This document shows, one piece after another, positions 9,298 to 18,152 of a stretch of 64,000 bases of DNA. Where the stretch lies: contig CAVQQP010000007.1 in the NCBI GenBank assembly GCA_963714995.1, forward strand, positions 62,001 through 126,000, in the 5' to 3' direction. The notes beneath the pieces are model-generated. The model saw only the letters and a list, made by a program, of their open reading frames with translations. It had not been told where the DNA came from and did not search any database. Every line of letters begins with the position of its first letter. The first letter of the stretch is position 1. This DNA is from Prado023 sp963714995. GTDB lineage: Bacteria > Actinomycetota > Actinomycetes > S36-B12 > CAIYMF01. The position numbers and the translations under genes are program-made.

Positions 9298-9332
9298 GAG
9301 GACCCCCGATCCGGACACGGACGGGGGTCCTC
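9298..9332 (+). terminator. Strong hairpin terminator
   Basis: GAGGACCCCCG (9298-9308) pairs perfectly with CGGGGGTCCTC (9322-9332) over an 11-bp stem, just after the second hydrolase copy and before the MFS gene. Confidence 0.75.
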
Positions 9333-9398
9333 GCATGTCCGGGGCCATCCTGACCACGGGATTCGGGGCTCGCTGACGACCCGTGACATCCTGCCCGG

Positions 9399-10649
9399 GT
9401 GCTCTCGACGGCCTCCGAACGCGTGCGCGGCAGCGTGTTGGGGGTCCGGGACTTCCGGCGGCTGTGGCTCGCCCAGGCGATCTCCACCGTCGGCGACCAG
9501 ATCTTCCCGATCGCGGCGACCGTCGCCGTGCTCAACGCCGGGGGAACAGCGGCCCAGCTCGGGCTGATCCTCGGTGCCCGCTGGCTGGCGGTCGTGATCT
9601 TCGCGCTCGTCGGAGGGGTCTGGGCCGACCGGATCCCCCGACGGACCGTGATGATCGCCGCCGACGTCTTCCGCGCGGCCATCGTCGCGGCGATCGCGCT
9701 GTGGCCCGGCGGACCCCCGCTCGGGGTCCTGGCGCTGGCCGTGTTCGCCGTGGGAGCCGGCGAGGCGTTCTTCCGACCAGCTCAGACCGCGCTGATCCCC
9801 AGCCTGCTACCGGCGGATCGACTCCCGCAGGCCAACGGGCTGGTCTCCATCAGCTACCGGACGGCCGCTGTCGTGGGGCCCGGTCTGGGCGGGCTGCTCG
9901 TGGTGGGGCTGGGATCGACCCAGCTGGCGTTCAGCGCCAACGCGCTCGCCTTCTGCGTGAGCATGGCGTTCCTGTTGGGTATCCATGAGCCCGCCCGGCC
10001 AGCCCGTGACGGCGCCCTGGGATCCAGCTTCGTCCGCGACGTCCGGGAGGGCTTGTCCGAGGTGCGCCGGCACCGCTGGGTGGCCGGGACCCTCCTGGCG
10101 GCGTCCCTGCTGCTCCTGCTGGCGGTCGCCCCGCTCACGGTGCTGCTGCCCATCATCGGTCGCGAGGAGTACGGAACAGACACCGTGTTCGCGGTCTCAC
10201 AGGTCTGCTTCTCACTCGGTGGGCTGGTCGGGGCGCTCTTCGCGATGACCTATCGACCGAGGTTCGTGGGGTCGTTCAGCTGGCTGATCTCGCTGGCGTA
10301 CCTCGGCATCCCGCTCGCGCTGCTGCTGGGCACGCCCTCGTGGGTGCTGTTCGTCGCCTACGCGGTCGGCGGGTTCTCGTGGGAGCCGTTCGCCGTCTAC
10401 TGGGCGTCCGCACTGCAGACGCAGATCCCGGCCGAGCGGCTGGCCCGGGTCTCGAGCGTGGACTGGATGGCCACGTTCGGGCTCATGCCCCTCGGCCTGG
10501 CCCTGACTGGGCCGATCGTCGCCCGCGTGGGCCAGGACCCCGTGCTGGTGGCGGCGATCGCGAGCATCGTCGTGCTGACCCTGGGCGTGCTTCGGGTCCC
10601 AGGGGTACGGGACTTCCGCGACCCCGACGTGGTCCAGGGTCTGCGCTGA
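9399..10649 (+). CDS. MFS efflux transporter (MFS_3 / macrolide-exporter-like)
   Basis: A 416-residue major facilitator protein with about twelve hydrophobic segments. The first helix (RLWLAQAISTVGDQIFPIAAT) and the loop 2-3 motif GGVWADRIPRR are typical of the MFS_3 branch that includes enterobactin and macrolide exporters. Residues FFRPAQTALIPSLLPADRLPQANGL follow helix 5 in this branch. The start is GTG 9399, with no convincing ribosome site. It stands alone between a terminator and the convergent dcd gene. Substrate is not predictable from the sequence. Confidence 0.85.
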   Translation: MLSTASERVRGSVLGVRDFRRLWLAQAISTVGDQIFPIAATVAVLNAGGTAAQLGLILGARWLAVVIFALVGGVWADRIPRRTVMIAADVFRAAIVAAIALWPGGPPLGVLALAVFAVGAGEAFFRPAQTALIPSLLPADRLPQANGLVSISYRTAAVVGPGLGGLLVVGLGSTQLAFSANALAFCVSMAFLLGIHEPARPARDGALGSSFVRDVREGLSEVRRHRWVAGTLLAASLLLLLAVAPLTVLLPIIGREEYGTDTVFAVSQVCFSLGGLVGALFAMTYRPRFVGSFSWLISLAYLGIPLALLLGTPSWVLFVAYAVGGFSWEPFAVYWASALQTQIPAERLARVSSVDWMATFGLMPLGLALTGPIVARVGQDPVLVAAIASIVVLTLGVLRVPGVRDFRDPDVVQGLR

Positions 10650-10664
10650 CCGAGCCGCGGGGGC

Positions 10665-11231
10665 CTACTTCGGGTTCTGCGCGTACTGCGAGGCCATCGG
10701 CCCGGACTGCCCGACGTACTTGGAGTTCAGGTCGACGTGGCCGTAGGGCCGCTCGGCGGGGGCGTCGAGGGCGTGGAAGCTCAGCTGCCCGATCCGCATC
10801 CCCGGCCAGAGCTTGATCGGCAGCGTGGCCACGTTGCTCAGCTCGAGGGTGATCTGGCCCCGCGGCCAGCCCGGATCGACGAACCCCGCAGTGGCGTGGA
10901 TGAGCAGGCCCAGCCGCCCCAGGCTGCTCTTGCCCTCGACCCGTGCCACCAGGTCGTCGGGCAGGCCGATCGCCTCGATCGTCGTCGCGAGGACGAACTC
11001 GCCGGGGTGCAGGATGAACGCCGTGCCCTCGGGGACCCGGACCCGCTCGTTGAGATCAGCCGGCTTGTCGTAGGGGTCGATCACCTCGGTCGTGTGGTTG
11101 CGGAAAACGAGGAACTCCGGACCCAGCCGGACGTCGACGCTGGCGGGCTGGATCTGGGCGTCCTCAATCGGGTCGATGACCAGGCGGCCCTCGTCGAGCA
11201 GGCGGCGGATGGTGCCATCGGACAGGATCAT
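10665..11231 (-). CDS. dcd: dCTP deaminase (dUMP-forming type)
   Basis: A 188-residue trimeric dUTPase-fold enzyme that makes dUMP or dUTP from dCTP for thymidylate synthesis. MILSDGTIRRLLDEGRLVIDP at the N-terminus, QPASVDVRLG, VARVEGKSSLGRLGLLIHATAGFVDPGW and QLSFHAL are the family's conserved blocks. Actinobacterial Dcd enzymes are commonly bifunctional deaminase-dUTPases giving dUMP directly; that is family knowledge, not visible here. ATG 11231 is chosen over the longer open frame because homology starts there and a TACGAT box lies seven bases upstream, suggesting a leaderless message. Convergent with the MFS gene. Confidence 0.95.
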   Translation of the reverse strand: MILSDGTIRRLLDEGRLVIDPIEDAQIQPASVDVRLGPEFLVFRNHTTEVIDPYDKPADLNERVRVPEGTAFILHPGEFVLATTIEAIGLPDDLVARVEGKSSLGRLGLLIHATAGFVDPGWPRGQITLELSNVATLPIKLWPGMRIGQLSFHALDAPAERPYGHVDLNSKYVGQSGPMASQYAQNPK

Positions 11232-11238
11232 GCACCGG

Positions 11239-11244
11239 ATCGTA
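11239..11244 (-). promoter_or_regulatory. -10 box of leaderless dcd
   Basis: TACGAT on the minus strand, seven bases before ATG 11231. Confidence 0.5.
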
Positions 11245-11295
11245 TCGGCGGGTGTCCGGGCCCCCGGTTCGGACGTCGCCGTGGCGCCTCCCGGT

Positions 11296-11325
11296 TTGGG
11301 GTCGCGGGTCCGGCTGGGGCATAAT
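11296..11325 (+). promoter_or_regulatory. Putative tRNA-Gly promoter
   Basis: TTGGGG at 11296-11301 and CATAAT at 11320-11325, 18-base spacer. The expected start is near 11332, about 25 bases before the mature tRNA. Confidence 0.5.
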
Positions 11326-11356
11326 CGGCGGGTCACGATCGGACAGATCGGGCGCC

Positions 11357-11427
11357 GCGGGTGTAGTTCAATGGTAGAACATCAGCTTCCCAAGCTGACA
11401 GTGCGGGTTCGATTCCCGTCACCCGCT
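11357..11427 (+). tRNA. tRNA-Gly(CCC)
   Basis: The 71-nt sequence folds as a cloverleaf. The acceptor stem is GCGGGTG/CACCCGC, the D arm contains GTTCAATGGTAGAAC, the anticodon stem is TCAGC/GCTGA around loop TTCCCAA with anticodon CCC, and the T arm is GCGGG-TTCGATT-CCCGT with discriminator T. CCA is not encoded. It reads GGG glycine codons, common in this GC-rich genome. A copy of its 3' sixteen bases recurs 104 bp downstream. Confidence 0.95.
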
Positions 11428-11533
11428 CTCATGGTGGAGGCCCCCCTCGTGGGGGCCTTCGCCGTGAGAGGGGAAGACCATGGAATCGGGAGGAGATCGC
11501 CACAGGCGATCGACGGATCCCGTCACCCGCTCT
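11414..11533 (+). repeat. Direct repeat of the tRNA-Gly 3' end
   Basis: TCCCGTCACCCGCTCT occurs at 11414-11429, covering the T-stem/acceptor 3' half of the tRNA, and again at 11518-11533. The 16-bp perfect repeat, anchored in a tRNA 3' end, has the form of an integrase attachment site (attL/attR or attB remnant). Only 88 bp lie between the copies, so no element is present now. Confidence 0.6.
11438..11459 (+). terminator. Terminator of tRNA-Gly
   Basis: AGGCCCCC pairs with GGGGGCCT around a short loop, followed by T-C, 11 bases after the tRNA. Confidence 0.65.
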
Positions 11534-11578
11534 GATGACCTCACCGCTGACGAGCCGTCAGGGGATCAGCAGGATGGA

Positions 11579-12223
11579 TCAGGGAACGAGCGACTTCACG
11601 TCGTCCTTCGTGGTGACGGTCTTCGCCGGATCGATGTCGATGATCTTCACGCACTCACGGACCGGCTTGACGTTGTCGATGTTCATACGCATCCGGGTCT
11701 GGGTGGACCAGTCCCACCCGTTCGGGTAGTCGTATCCCGTCCCGTCGGCGGTCGAGATGCACAGGTAGGCCCTCTTCGACGTGGCCAGCGCATCCTTCAT
11801 CGCCTTGGCCTCCGTGTCGTTGAACTGAAGGTGGCCCAGTAGTGGGTGTTCACCTTCGATCGTGTGAGCTTCGGGATGAAGCGTCACCGTCTTGATCACT
11901 GCGTCTTTGGTGAGGTCGGTTCCCCGGACCTTCTTCGAGTAGGCGTCGAGGGTGACGCTGATCGTGGGCAGCGGAGTCTTCCCGTTGTACCTGACGGTCG
12001 CCCGGACGGTGAGGGGACGGACGCTCGTCGTTGTGTTGTCCGTTGTCGTCACGTCAAAGACGTTCAGCGGGCTGTGGCCCACGATGTTCACGACCTGAAG
12101 CACGGGCTTGTCATTGGACTTACGGCCAGGAGCAGCGGTTGCACCGGCGACGGAGCCGAGGGCCAAGGCGCCTGCGGCAGCGGCTACGAGTAGTGTGCGC
12201 ATTCCTTTCCCTGTTGTGTTCAT
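11579..12223 (-). CDS. Secreted protein of unknown function
   Basis: A 214-residue protein with a signal peptide (MNTTGKGMRTLLVAAAAGALALGSVAGATAA) and a mature part predicted as beta-rich: PLTVRATVRYNGKTPLPTISVTLDAY, then a helix-forming DTEAKAMKDALATSKRAYLC and GYDYPNGWDWSTQTRMRM. Two Cys residues in the second half could form a disulfide. I do not recognise the family. ATG 12202 (MRTLLVAA, after GGGAAAGGA) is an equally plausible start. Base composition is visibly lower in GC than its neighbours, and it lies next to the duplicated tRNA end, so horizontal acquisition is possible. No operon partner; the stop lies 46 bp from the repeat. Confidence 0.7.
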   Translation of the reverse strand: MNTTGKGMRTLLVAAAAGALALGSVAGATAAPGRKSNDKPVLQVVNIVGHSPLNVFDVTTTDNTTTSVRPLTVRATVRYNGKTPLPTISVTLDAYSKKVRGTDLTKDAVIKTVTLHPEAHTIEGEHPLLGHLQFNDTEAKAMKDALATSKRAYLCISTADGTGYDYPNGWDWSTQTRMRMNIDNVKPVRECVKIIDIDPAKTVTTKDDVKSLVP

Positions 12224-12427
12224 ACCTTCACGGTATGGCCGCCGAGATCCCCCCGGTAGGGCCACACGTCCGTCCGCAACCCCCCAGCCGGCTAAGGGAT
12301 GGCTAGGCACTCAATAACGCGACATGTACAGCTGCCCGGTCAGGGGCCCGAGCCCATTTCAGGGACGCCCACGCGGGCATCCTCACGCGGGATCTCGGGC
12401 TCGCCGTTTCCTGAGAGACTGGGCCCT

Positions 12428-14113
12428 ATGAGCCATCCGCATCCCGAACTCGGTCCCCCGCCCCCGCTGCCCAAGGGCGGGCTTCGGGTCGTCCCGCTCG
12501 GCGGGCTCGGGGAGATCGGGCGGAACATGACCGTCTTCGAGTTCGACGGCCGCCTGCTGGTCGTGGACTGCGGGGTGCTGTTCCCCGAGGAGCACCAGCC
12601 GGGCGTCGACGTGATCCTGCCGGACTTCACCTGGATCCGTGACCGGCTCGACGCGATCGAGGCGATCGTGCTGACCCACGGTCACGAGGACCACATCGGC
12701 GGCGTGCCGTACCTGCTGCGGGAGCGCCCCGACATCCCCCTGGTCGGCTCGCGGCTGACGCTGGCGTTCATCACGTCCAAGCTCAAGGAGCACCGGATCA
12801 CGCCGGTCACCGTCCAGGTCGCGGAGGGCGATCGCCGGTCCTTCGGCGACTTCGACTGCGAGTTCGTCGCCGTCAACCACTCCATCCCCGACGGCCTGGC
12901 GGTCGCGATCCGCACGGCGGCCGGGATGGTCCTGGGCACCGGGGACTTCAAGATGGACCAGTTCCCCCTCGATGCCCGGATCACCGACCTGCGTGCGTTC
13001 GCCCGCCTCGGGGAGGAGGGCGTGGACCTGTTCATGGTCGACTCGACCAACGCCGACGTCCCCGGGTTCACGATCGCCGAGCGCGACCTGGCCCCGGCGA
13101 TCGAGGAGGTGTTCCGCACCGCCCCGCGGCGGATCATCGTCTCGAGCTTCGCCAGCCACGTGCATCGGATCCAGCAGGTGATCGACGCCGCCCACCACCA
13201 CGGCCGCAAGGTCGCCTTCGTGGGCCGCTCGATGGTGCGCAACATGGGCATCGCCCGTGACCTCGGGTACCTCACGATCCCCGACGGGCTGGTGGTGAAC
13301 CTCAAGGAGATCAAGAACCTGCCGGACAACAAGATCACGCTGGTGTCCACCGGGTCGCAGGGCGAGCCGATGGCGGCCCTGGCCCGGATGGCCAACCGTG
13401 ACCACGAGATCCGGATCGGCCCCGGCGACACGGTCCTGCTGGCGAGCTCGCTGATCCCGGGCAACGAGAACGCGATCTACCGGGTGATCAACGCCCTGAC
13501 CCGCTACGGCGCCAACGTGGTGCACAAGGGCAACGCCAAGGTGCACGTCTCCGGGCACGCCAGCGCCGGGGAGCTCGCGTACTGCTACAACATCGTCAAG
13601 CCCCGCAACGTGATGCCGATCCACGGCGAGTGGCGCCACCTGTCCTCCAACGCCGCCATCGCCATCCGCACGGGCGTGCCCGCCGAGGGTGTCGTCATCG
13701 CCGAGGACGGTGTCGTGGTGGACCTCGTCGATCGGAAGGCCAGGATCACCGGGAAGGTCCCCGCCGGATACGTCTATGTCGACGGGATGACCGTCGGCGG
13801 CGCCACGGAGGCCTCGCTGAAGGATCGCCGAACCCTGGCCGAGGAGGGCCTGGTCACGATCGTCGCGATCATCGATGCCGACACCGGCGCGCTGGCCGAG
13901 CCCCCGGACTTCCTGACCCGCGGCCTGGTGAACAGCGACACCATGTTCGCCGAGGTGGTGCCGCACATCGACAAGGCCCTGGCCAAGGCTGCGGCGGACG
14001 GCATCGGCGACCAGCACCAGCTCGAGCAGATCATCCATCGCACGGTCAGCCGCTGGGTGTTCAAGACCTACCGGCGCAACCCCGTGATCATGGCCATCGT
14101 CATCGACGCGTAG
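12428..14113 (+). CDS. rnj: Ribonuclease J
   Basis: A 561-residue metallo-beta-lactamase/beta-CASP nuclease acting in 5'-3' exonucleolytic and endonucleolytic mRNA decay and rRNA processing. LRVVPLGGLGEIGRNM opens the fold, THGHEDHIGG (His84, His86, Asp88, His89) binds the two metals, and GTGDFKMDQFPLD, VDSTNADVPGFT, IIVSSFASHVHRIQQV and VHVSGHASAGEL are the beta-CASP motifs. It is full length for the family including the C-terminal domain. ATG 12428 begins the homologous region; a GAGACT box seven bases upstream suggests a leaderless or very short leader. It is convergent with and overlaps the VanZ-like gene by 14 bases. Confidence 0.96.
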   Translation: MSHPHPELGPPPPLPKGGLRVVPLGGLGEIGRNMTVFEFDGRLLVVDCGVLFPEEHQPGVDVILPDFTWIRDRLDAIEAIVLTHGHEDHIGGVPYLLRERPDIPLVGSRLTLAFITSKLKEHRITPVTVQVAEGDRRSFGDFDCEFVAVNHSIPDGLAVAIRTAAGMVLGTGDFKMDQFPLDARITDLRAFARLGEEGVDLFMVDSTNADVPGFTIAERDLAPAIEEVFRTAPRRIIVSSFASHVHRIQQVIDAAHHHGRKVAFVGRSMVRNMGIARDLGYLTIPDGLVVNLKEIKNLPDNKITLVSTGSQGEPMAALARMANRDHEIRIGPGDTVLLASSLIPGNENAIYRVINALTRYGANVVHKGNAKVHVSGHASAGELAYCYNIVKPRNVMPIHGEWRHLSSNAAIAIRTGVPAEGVVIAEDGVVVDLVDRKARITGKVPAGYVYVDGMTVGGATEASLKDRRTLAEEGLVTIVAIIDADTGALAEPPDFLTRGLVNSDTMFAEVVPHIDKALAKAAADGIGDQHQLEQIIHRTVSRWVFKTYRRNPVIMAIVIDA

Positions 14114-14462
14114 CCGGACCGGCACCTCGGCGGACCCCTGCGCGCGGTGCCCACCACGCACCGAGGGCCACCCCGGCGAGGTCGGCGAGCACGTCCCACG
14201 GATCCCCGGAGCGGTCGGCGAGCAGCAGGTGCTGGAGGAGCTCGCTGAGGGGAGCGTGCACCGCCATCAGGGCGATCACCCACCCGCGGGGCGCTCCGGC
14301 CAGGATGAGGGCCGCCGTGGGCAGGGCGAAGGCAGCGACATGGGCCACCTTGTCCAGGGGAAGCCCACCGGTGTCCACCGCCGGCGCCCGAGGGGCGTAG
14401 AGCACCAGCATCTGCACGGCCAGGGCCAGGACCGCGATGCCGGCACGGCCCCGCTGCGACAT
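14100..14462 (-). CDS. VanZ-like small membrane protein
   Basis: 120 residues with an N-terminal helix (AGIAVLALAVQMLVLYAP), the motif LDKVAHVAAFALPTAAL, and a pair of helices around HAPLSELLQHLLLADRSGDPWDVLADLAG. The order K-x2-H ... SE-x2-Q ... R-x-GDPWD-x2-A-x2-G is the VanZ family pattern. The family is widespread, is named after a teicoplanin-resistance accessory gene, and has no fixed role. The start at ATG 14462 is the only good one. Convergent with RNase J. Confidence 0.8.
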   Translation of the reverse strand: MSQRGRAGIAVLALAVQMLVLYAPRAPAVDTGGLPLDKVAHVAAFALPTAALILAGAPRGWVIALMAVHAPLSELLQHLLLADRSGDPWDVLADLAGVALGAWWAPRAGVRRGAGPATRR

Positions 14463-14554
14463 GTCGGCAGCCTAGCGGTCGGGTAGGGTCGCGCCCGTCG
14501 GCCGCAGTGCGTGAGTCACGCTGGCAGGAGCACGCCGGCAGAGGGAGGACCGCC

Positions 14555-15903
14555 ATGCCCCCGGCACCGGGTGACCAGCCCGCGGCGCAGCTCGAGCAGC
14601 CCGCGTCGGGGCCGCTCACGACCGACCAGCCCCTCGGCCCCCCGATCTCCCGTCAGATCATCGTCCTGTCGCTCATCGCCGTCGCCGTGGGGCTGCTCGC
14701 CGGTGCGGGCGCGACGGTGTTCGTCACGGTCGAGCACCACCTGCAGACGCTGCTGTGGACGGACATCCCCGAGGCGCTGGGGCATGAGCAGGCACCCGGC
14801 GTGGCTGGTCGTGATCCTGCTGGTCACCGGAGCCCTGATCACCTTCCTCGCCGAGAAGCTGCCCGGCGAGGGCGGGCACACCCCGCTGCACGGGTTCGGG
14901 ATCGACATCGGGCCGCGCGAGATCCTCTCGGTGATCATCGCCGCGCTGGGCAGCCTGTCGTTCGGCGCCGTGCTCGGCCCGGAGGCACCGCTCATGGCCA
15001 TCGGCACCGCCCTGGGGGCGCTGGCGTTCCGCGACCCGAGCAAGCCGATCCGGCAGGTCATGATGATCGTCGGCGCGATGGCGGCGATCGGCGCCATCTT
15101 CGGCAATCCGCTCGTCACCTGCGTCCTGATGCTCGAGTTCGCGATGCTGGCCGGTGCCCGGATGGCCACGCCGCTGGTCCTCATGCCGGCGCTGGCCGGG
15201 ATGGCGGCCAGCTACGTCCTTCAGGTGGGCGTCGAGCAGTGGTCCGGCCTGGGTGAGGCACAGCTCGCGGTGCCGGACCTGGCCCCCTACCCCGAGGTCC
15301 AGTTCGCCGACCTCGCGGTGTCGGTCCCCCTGGCGATCCTCGTGGCAGTGGCGACAATGGCTGCCCGACTCGGGGCGCTTCGCGTGGCCGCGCTGGCTGC
15401 GCGCTCGCGGCTGGGCACCATGGTGGGTGGCGCCGTCGTGGTGGCGCTGGCTGCGATCGCCGTCGACGCCATCACCGGCGGTGGACTCGAACTGGTGCTC
15501 TTCTCCGGGCAGTCGGCGATGCCGGACTACCTGGCCCTCACCTCCCTCGGGACCGCCCTGGTCGTTCTCGCTGGGCAAGTTCGTCGGGTACACCGCGTCG
15601 CTGGGCAATGGTTTCCGCGGCGGCCCGATCTTCCCGGCCGTGGCCATCGGCGTGATCCTGGCCACCAGCGCCACCCTGCTCGTCGGGGGGACGTCCACGT
15701 CCGCACTGGCGGCCGTCGGCATCGCGGCAGGCACCGCAGCCTGCATGCGGATGCCATTCACCGCCCTGCTGCTGGGCGTGATGCTGACCTATCCGGCAGG
15801 TGGGGCGACGACCATCATGGCCATCATCGGCACGATCGTGGGCCTGGCCACGCGCCTGGCCGGTGAGCGGTTCGCACCCGTTCTGGCACCCCAGCAGCAC
15901 TGA
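14555..15903 (+). CDS. ClC-family chloride channel/antiporter, two frameshifts
   Basis: Starts at ATG 14555 behind GAGGGAGGAC. The protein is continuous only if the frame is advanced by one base at about 14779-14784 (GGGGC run) and again at about 15558-15572. With both corrected it is 448 residues with about ten membrane helices. Diagnostic ClC elements are present: LSFGAVLGPEAPLMAIG (equivalent to the GxEGP selectivity segment), IGAIFGNPL (GxFxxP-like), and GNGFRGGPIFPAVAIG (GGxFxP element near helix N). There is no CBS domain. All motifs are intact, so I treat the breaks as consensus errors. It probably moves chloride across the plasma membrane. Confidence 0.85.
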
Positions 15904-16049
15904 CGGCGGGCACCTCCACAGCGGGTGGCGCCCGCCGATAGTCGGTGAGCGGTCGGCGTCGTGGTGCGCGACCGCACGCGCCCCGGAACCGCCGCCCCAT
16001 GGGCCTTTGCGGCGGATCGTCGGCGATGCCCCCGGGGGGACTTGCGTTT

Positions 16050-16091
16050 GTTACCCGTCGGTAGCATCATGAGGTTACTGACGGGTAACCG
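16050..16091 (+). promoter_or_regulatory. Double TTAC-N6-GTA(A/G) operator upstream of acyl-CoA dehydrogenase
   Basis: Two near-identical boxes in inverted orientation, GTTACCCGTCGGTAG and its partner TTACTGACGGGTAAC, are separated by about ten bases. Each box is itself a partial palindrome (TTAC-N6-GTA), and together they form a larger inverted repeat. This is the arrangement of a TetR-type repressor binding as two dimers. It ends about 50 bp before the start codon. No TetR gene is adjacent. Confidence 0.6.
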
Positions 16092-16143
16092 CCTGCGTGG
16101 GCGTGCACCCATTTCCACCGCCGCGAGCACCGAAGGAGATCGG

Positions 16144-17993
16144 ATGTCCCACTACAAGGCCAATCTGCGCGACATCGAGTTCAACCTCTTCGAGGTCTTC
16201 GGTGCCGCCGACCGGCTGGGCTCGGGCCCGTACGCCGAGCTCGACGCGGGCACCGTCAAGGAGGTCCTGCGCGAGGTCCGCACCCTCTGCGAGGGACCGC
16301 TGGCCGAGTCGTTCGTGGACGCCGATCGCAACCCGCCGAAGTACGACCCGAAGACGATGTCGGTGCGAGATGCCCGAGTCGTTCAAGAAGTCCTACGCCG
16401 CACTCATGGAGTCCGGCTTCTGGCGCCTGGACCTGCCCGAGCACATGGGCGGCTCCGGCGCCCCGCCCTCGGTCCGCTGGTCGGTGGCCGAGATGGTCCT
16501 CGGCGCGAACCCCGCGCTGTACATGTACATGTCCGGCCCCGGCTTCGCCTCCATCGTCGACCACCTCGGCAACGAGGAGCAGAAGCACGTGGGCGCAGAT
16601 CATGGTCGACCGCGAGTGGGGCGCCACCATGGTGCTCACCGAGCCCGACGCGGGCTCCGACGTGGGCGCGGGAACGACCAAGGCGTTCCTCCAGGAGGAC
16701 GGCACCTGGCACATCGAGGGCGTGAAGCGCTTCATCACCTCCGGTGAGCACGACATGGCCGAGAACATCATCCACCTCGTGCTGGCCCGCCCGGCCAACG
16801 TCGAGGGCCTCGGCGGCGTGGGCACCAAGGGCCTGAGCCTGTTCTTCGTCCCGAAGTACCACTTCGACGCCGAGGGCAACCCCGGTGAGCGCAACGGCGC
16901 CTTCGTGACCAACGTCGAGAAGAAGATGGGCCTCAAGGTCTCCACGACGTGCGAGATCACCTTCGGCCAGAACGGCGTCCCGGCCCAGGGCTGGCTCGTC
17001 GGCGACGTGCACGACGGCATCGCGCAGATGTTCAAGGTCATCGAGTACGCCCGCATGATGGTCGGCACGAAGGCAATCGCCACGCTGTCCACCGGGTACC
17101 TGAACGCACTGGACTACGCCAAGCAGCGCGTGCAGGGTGCGGACCTGACCCAGATGATGGACAAGAAGGCCCCGCGCGTCACGATCACCGCGCACCCCGA
17201 CGTCCGTCGCAGCCTCATGCTGCAGAAGTCCTACGCCGAGGGCATGCGCGCCCTGGTCCACCTCACCTCGTACTACCAGGACCAGATCCACCTGGCTGAG
17301 AGCGGCGGCACCCCCGAGGTCGACGCGGACATGGCCACCCGGGTCAACGACCTGCTGCTGCCGATCGTCAAGGGCGTCGGCTCGGAGCGCTCCTACGAGC
17401 TGCTCGCGACCTCGCTGCAGACCCTCGGCGGCTCGGGCTTCCTGCAGGACTACCCGATCGAGCAGTACATCCGCGACGCCAAGATCGACACCCTGTACGA
17501 GGGCACCACGGCGATCCAGGGCCTGGACTTCTTCTTCCGCAAGATGGTCCGCGACCAGTTCAAGGCCGTGATGTACCTCGGGGCGCAGGTGGCCGAGTTC
17601 GTCAAGGGCGACGAGGGCGGCTCGCTGACCCACGAGCGCGAGCTGCTGGGCAAGGCGCTGGAGGACACGCAGGCCGTGATCGGCGTGCTGGGCGGCTGGG
17701 CGATGGCCTCGCAGTCCACCCCGACCGAGATCTACAAGGTGGGCCTGAACACCACCCGCCTGCTGATGATGATGGGCGACCTGGTCATCGGCTACCTGCT
17801 GCTCAAGCAGGCGGAGGTCGCCGAGAAGGCCCTGGCAGCCGGGGCCTCGGCCAAGGACGTGCCGTTCTACGAGGGCAAGGTCGCGGCCGCGAAGTGGTTC
17901 GCCGCCAACCGGCTGCCGCTGCTCGCCTCCGAGCGGGCCGTGGCCGAGGCGACCACCGGTGAGCTCATGGAGCTTCCGGAGGCCGACTTCTAG
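16144..17993 (+). CDS. Acyl-CoA dehydrogenase, two frameshifts
   Basis: An FAD enzyme oxidising acyl-CoA to trans-2-enoyl-CoA in beta-oxidation. It starts at ATG 16144 after GAAGGAGATCGG (strong ribosome site). The frame must advance one base at about 16366-16369 and again in the GGG run at about 16590-16596. The corrected product is 615 residues, the long form with an extra N-terminal segment and a C-terminal extension (KKMGLKVSTTCEITFGQ, YARMMVGTKAIATLSTGYLNAL, LQTLGGSGFLQDYPIEQYIRDAKIDTLYEGTTAIQ). TEPDAGSDVG is the flavin/substrate loop. The catalytic Glu is expected in or near LYEGTT. Expression is probably fatty-acid responsive through the double operator upstream. Confidence 0.88.
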
Positions 17994-17997
17994 GAAC

Positions 17998-18016
17998 TCC
18001 CGGGCGACCCCCGGGA
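17998..18016 (+). terminator. Short hairpin after acyl-CoA dehydrogenase
   Basis: TCCCGGG and CCCGGGA form a 7-bp stem with a 5-nt loop, six bases after the stop codon. Confidence 0.4.
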
Positions 18017-18136
18017 CTCGGAACCCCTCGGGGGGACGAATCCGATCGGGCCCCATCCGCGTGGCGCACACCACGCAGGTGGGGCCCGACCGCGTCCCGG
18101 CCCCCACCGCGCGGTTTCACGGAGCGCGAGGATCGT

Positions 18137-18152
18137 ATACCCTTGGGGGTAT
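18137..18152 (+). promoter_or_regulatory. CsoR/CstR-like operator overlapping the rhodanese start
   Basis: ATACCC-TTGG-GGGTAT is a perfect 6+6 inverted repeat with a 4-base spacer, the form of operators bound by CsoR-family (copper CsoR, persulfide CstR) repressors. It overlaps both a TATACC -10-like box at 18136-18141 and the first two bases of the ATG at 18151, so a bound repressor would block initiation of a leaderless message. No CsoR-family gene is in the window. Confidence 0.6.

Noticed and set aside
11414..11533. Intact integrated element bounded by tRNA-derived repeats
   Set aside because: Only 88 bp lie between the repeat copies, too little for any element; kept only as a possible scar.
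12383..14161. 592-codon open frame antisense to RNase J
   Set aside because: Composition is Val/Asp/His/Arg-rich shadow text; the sense strand has a complete RNase J.
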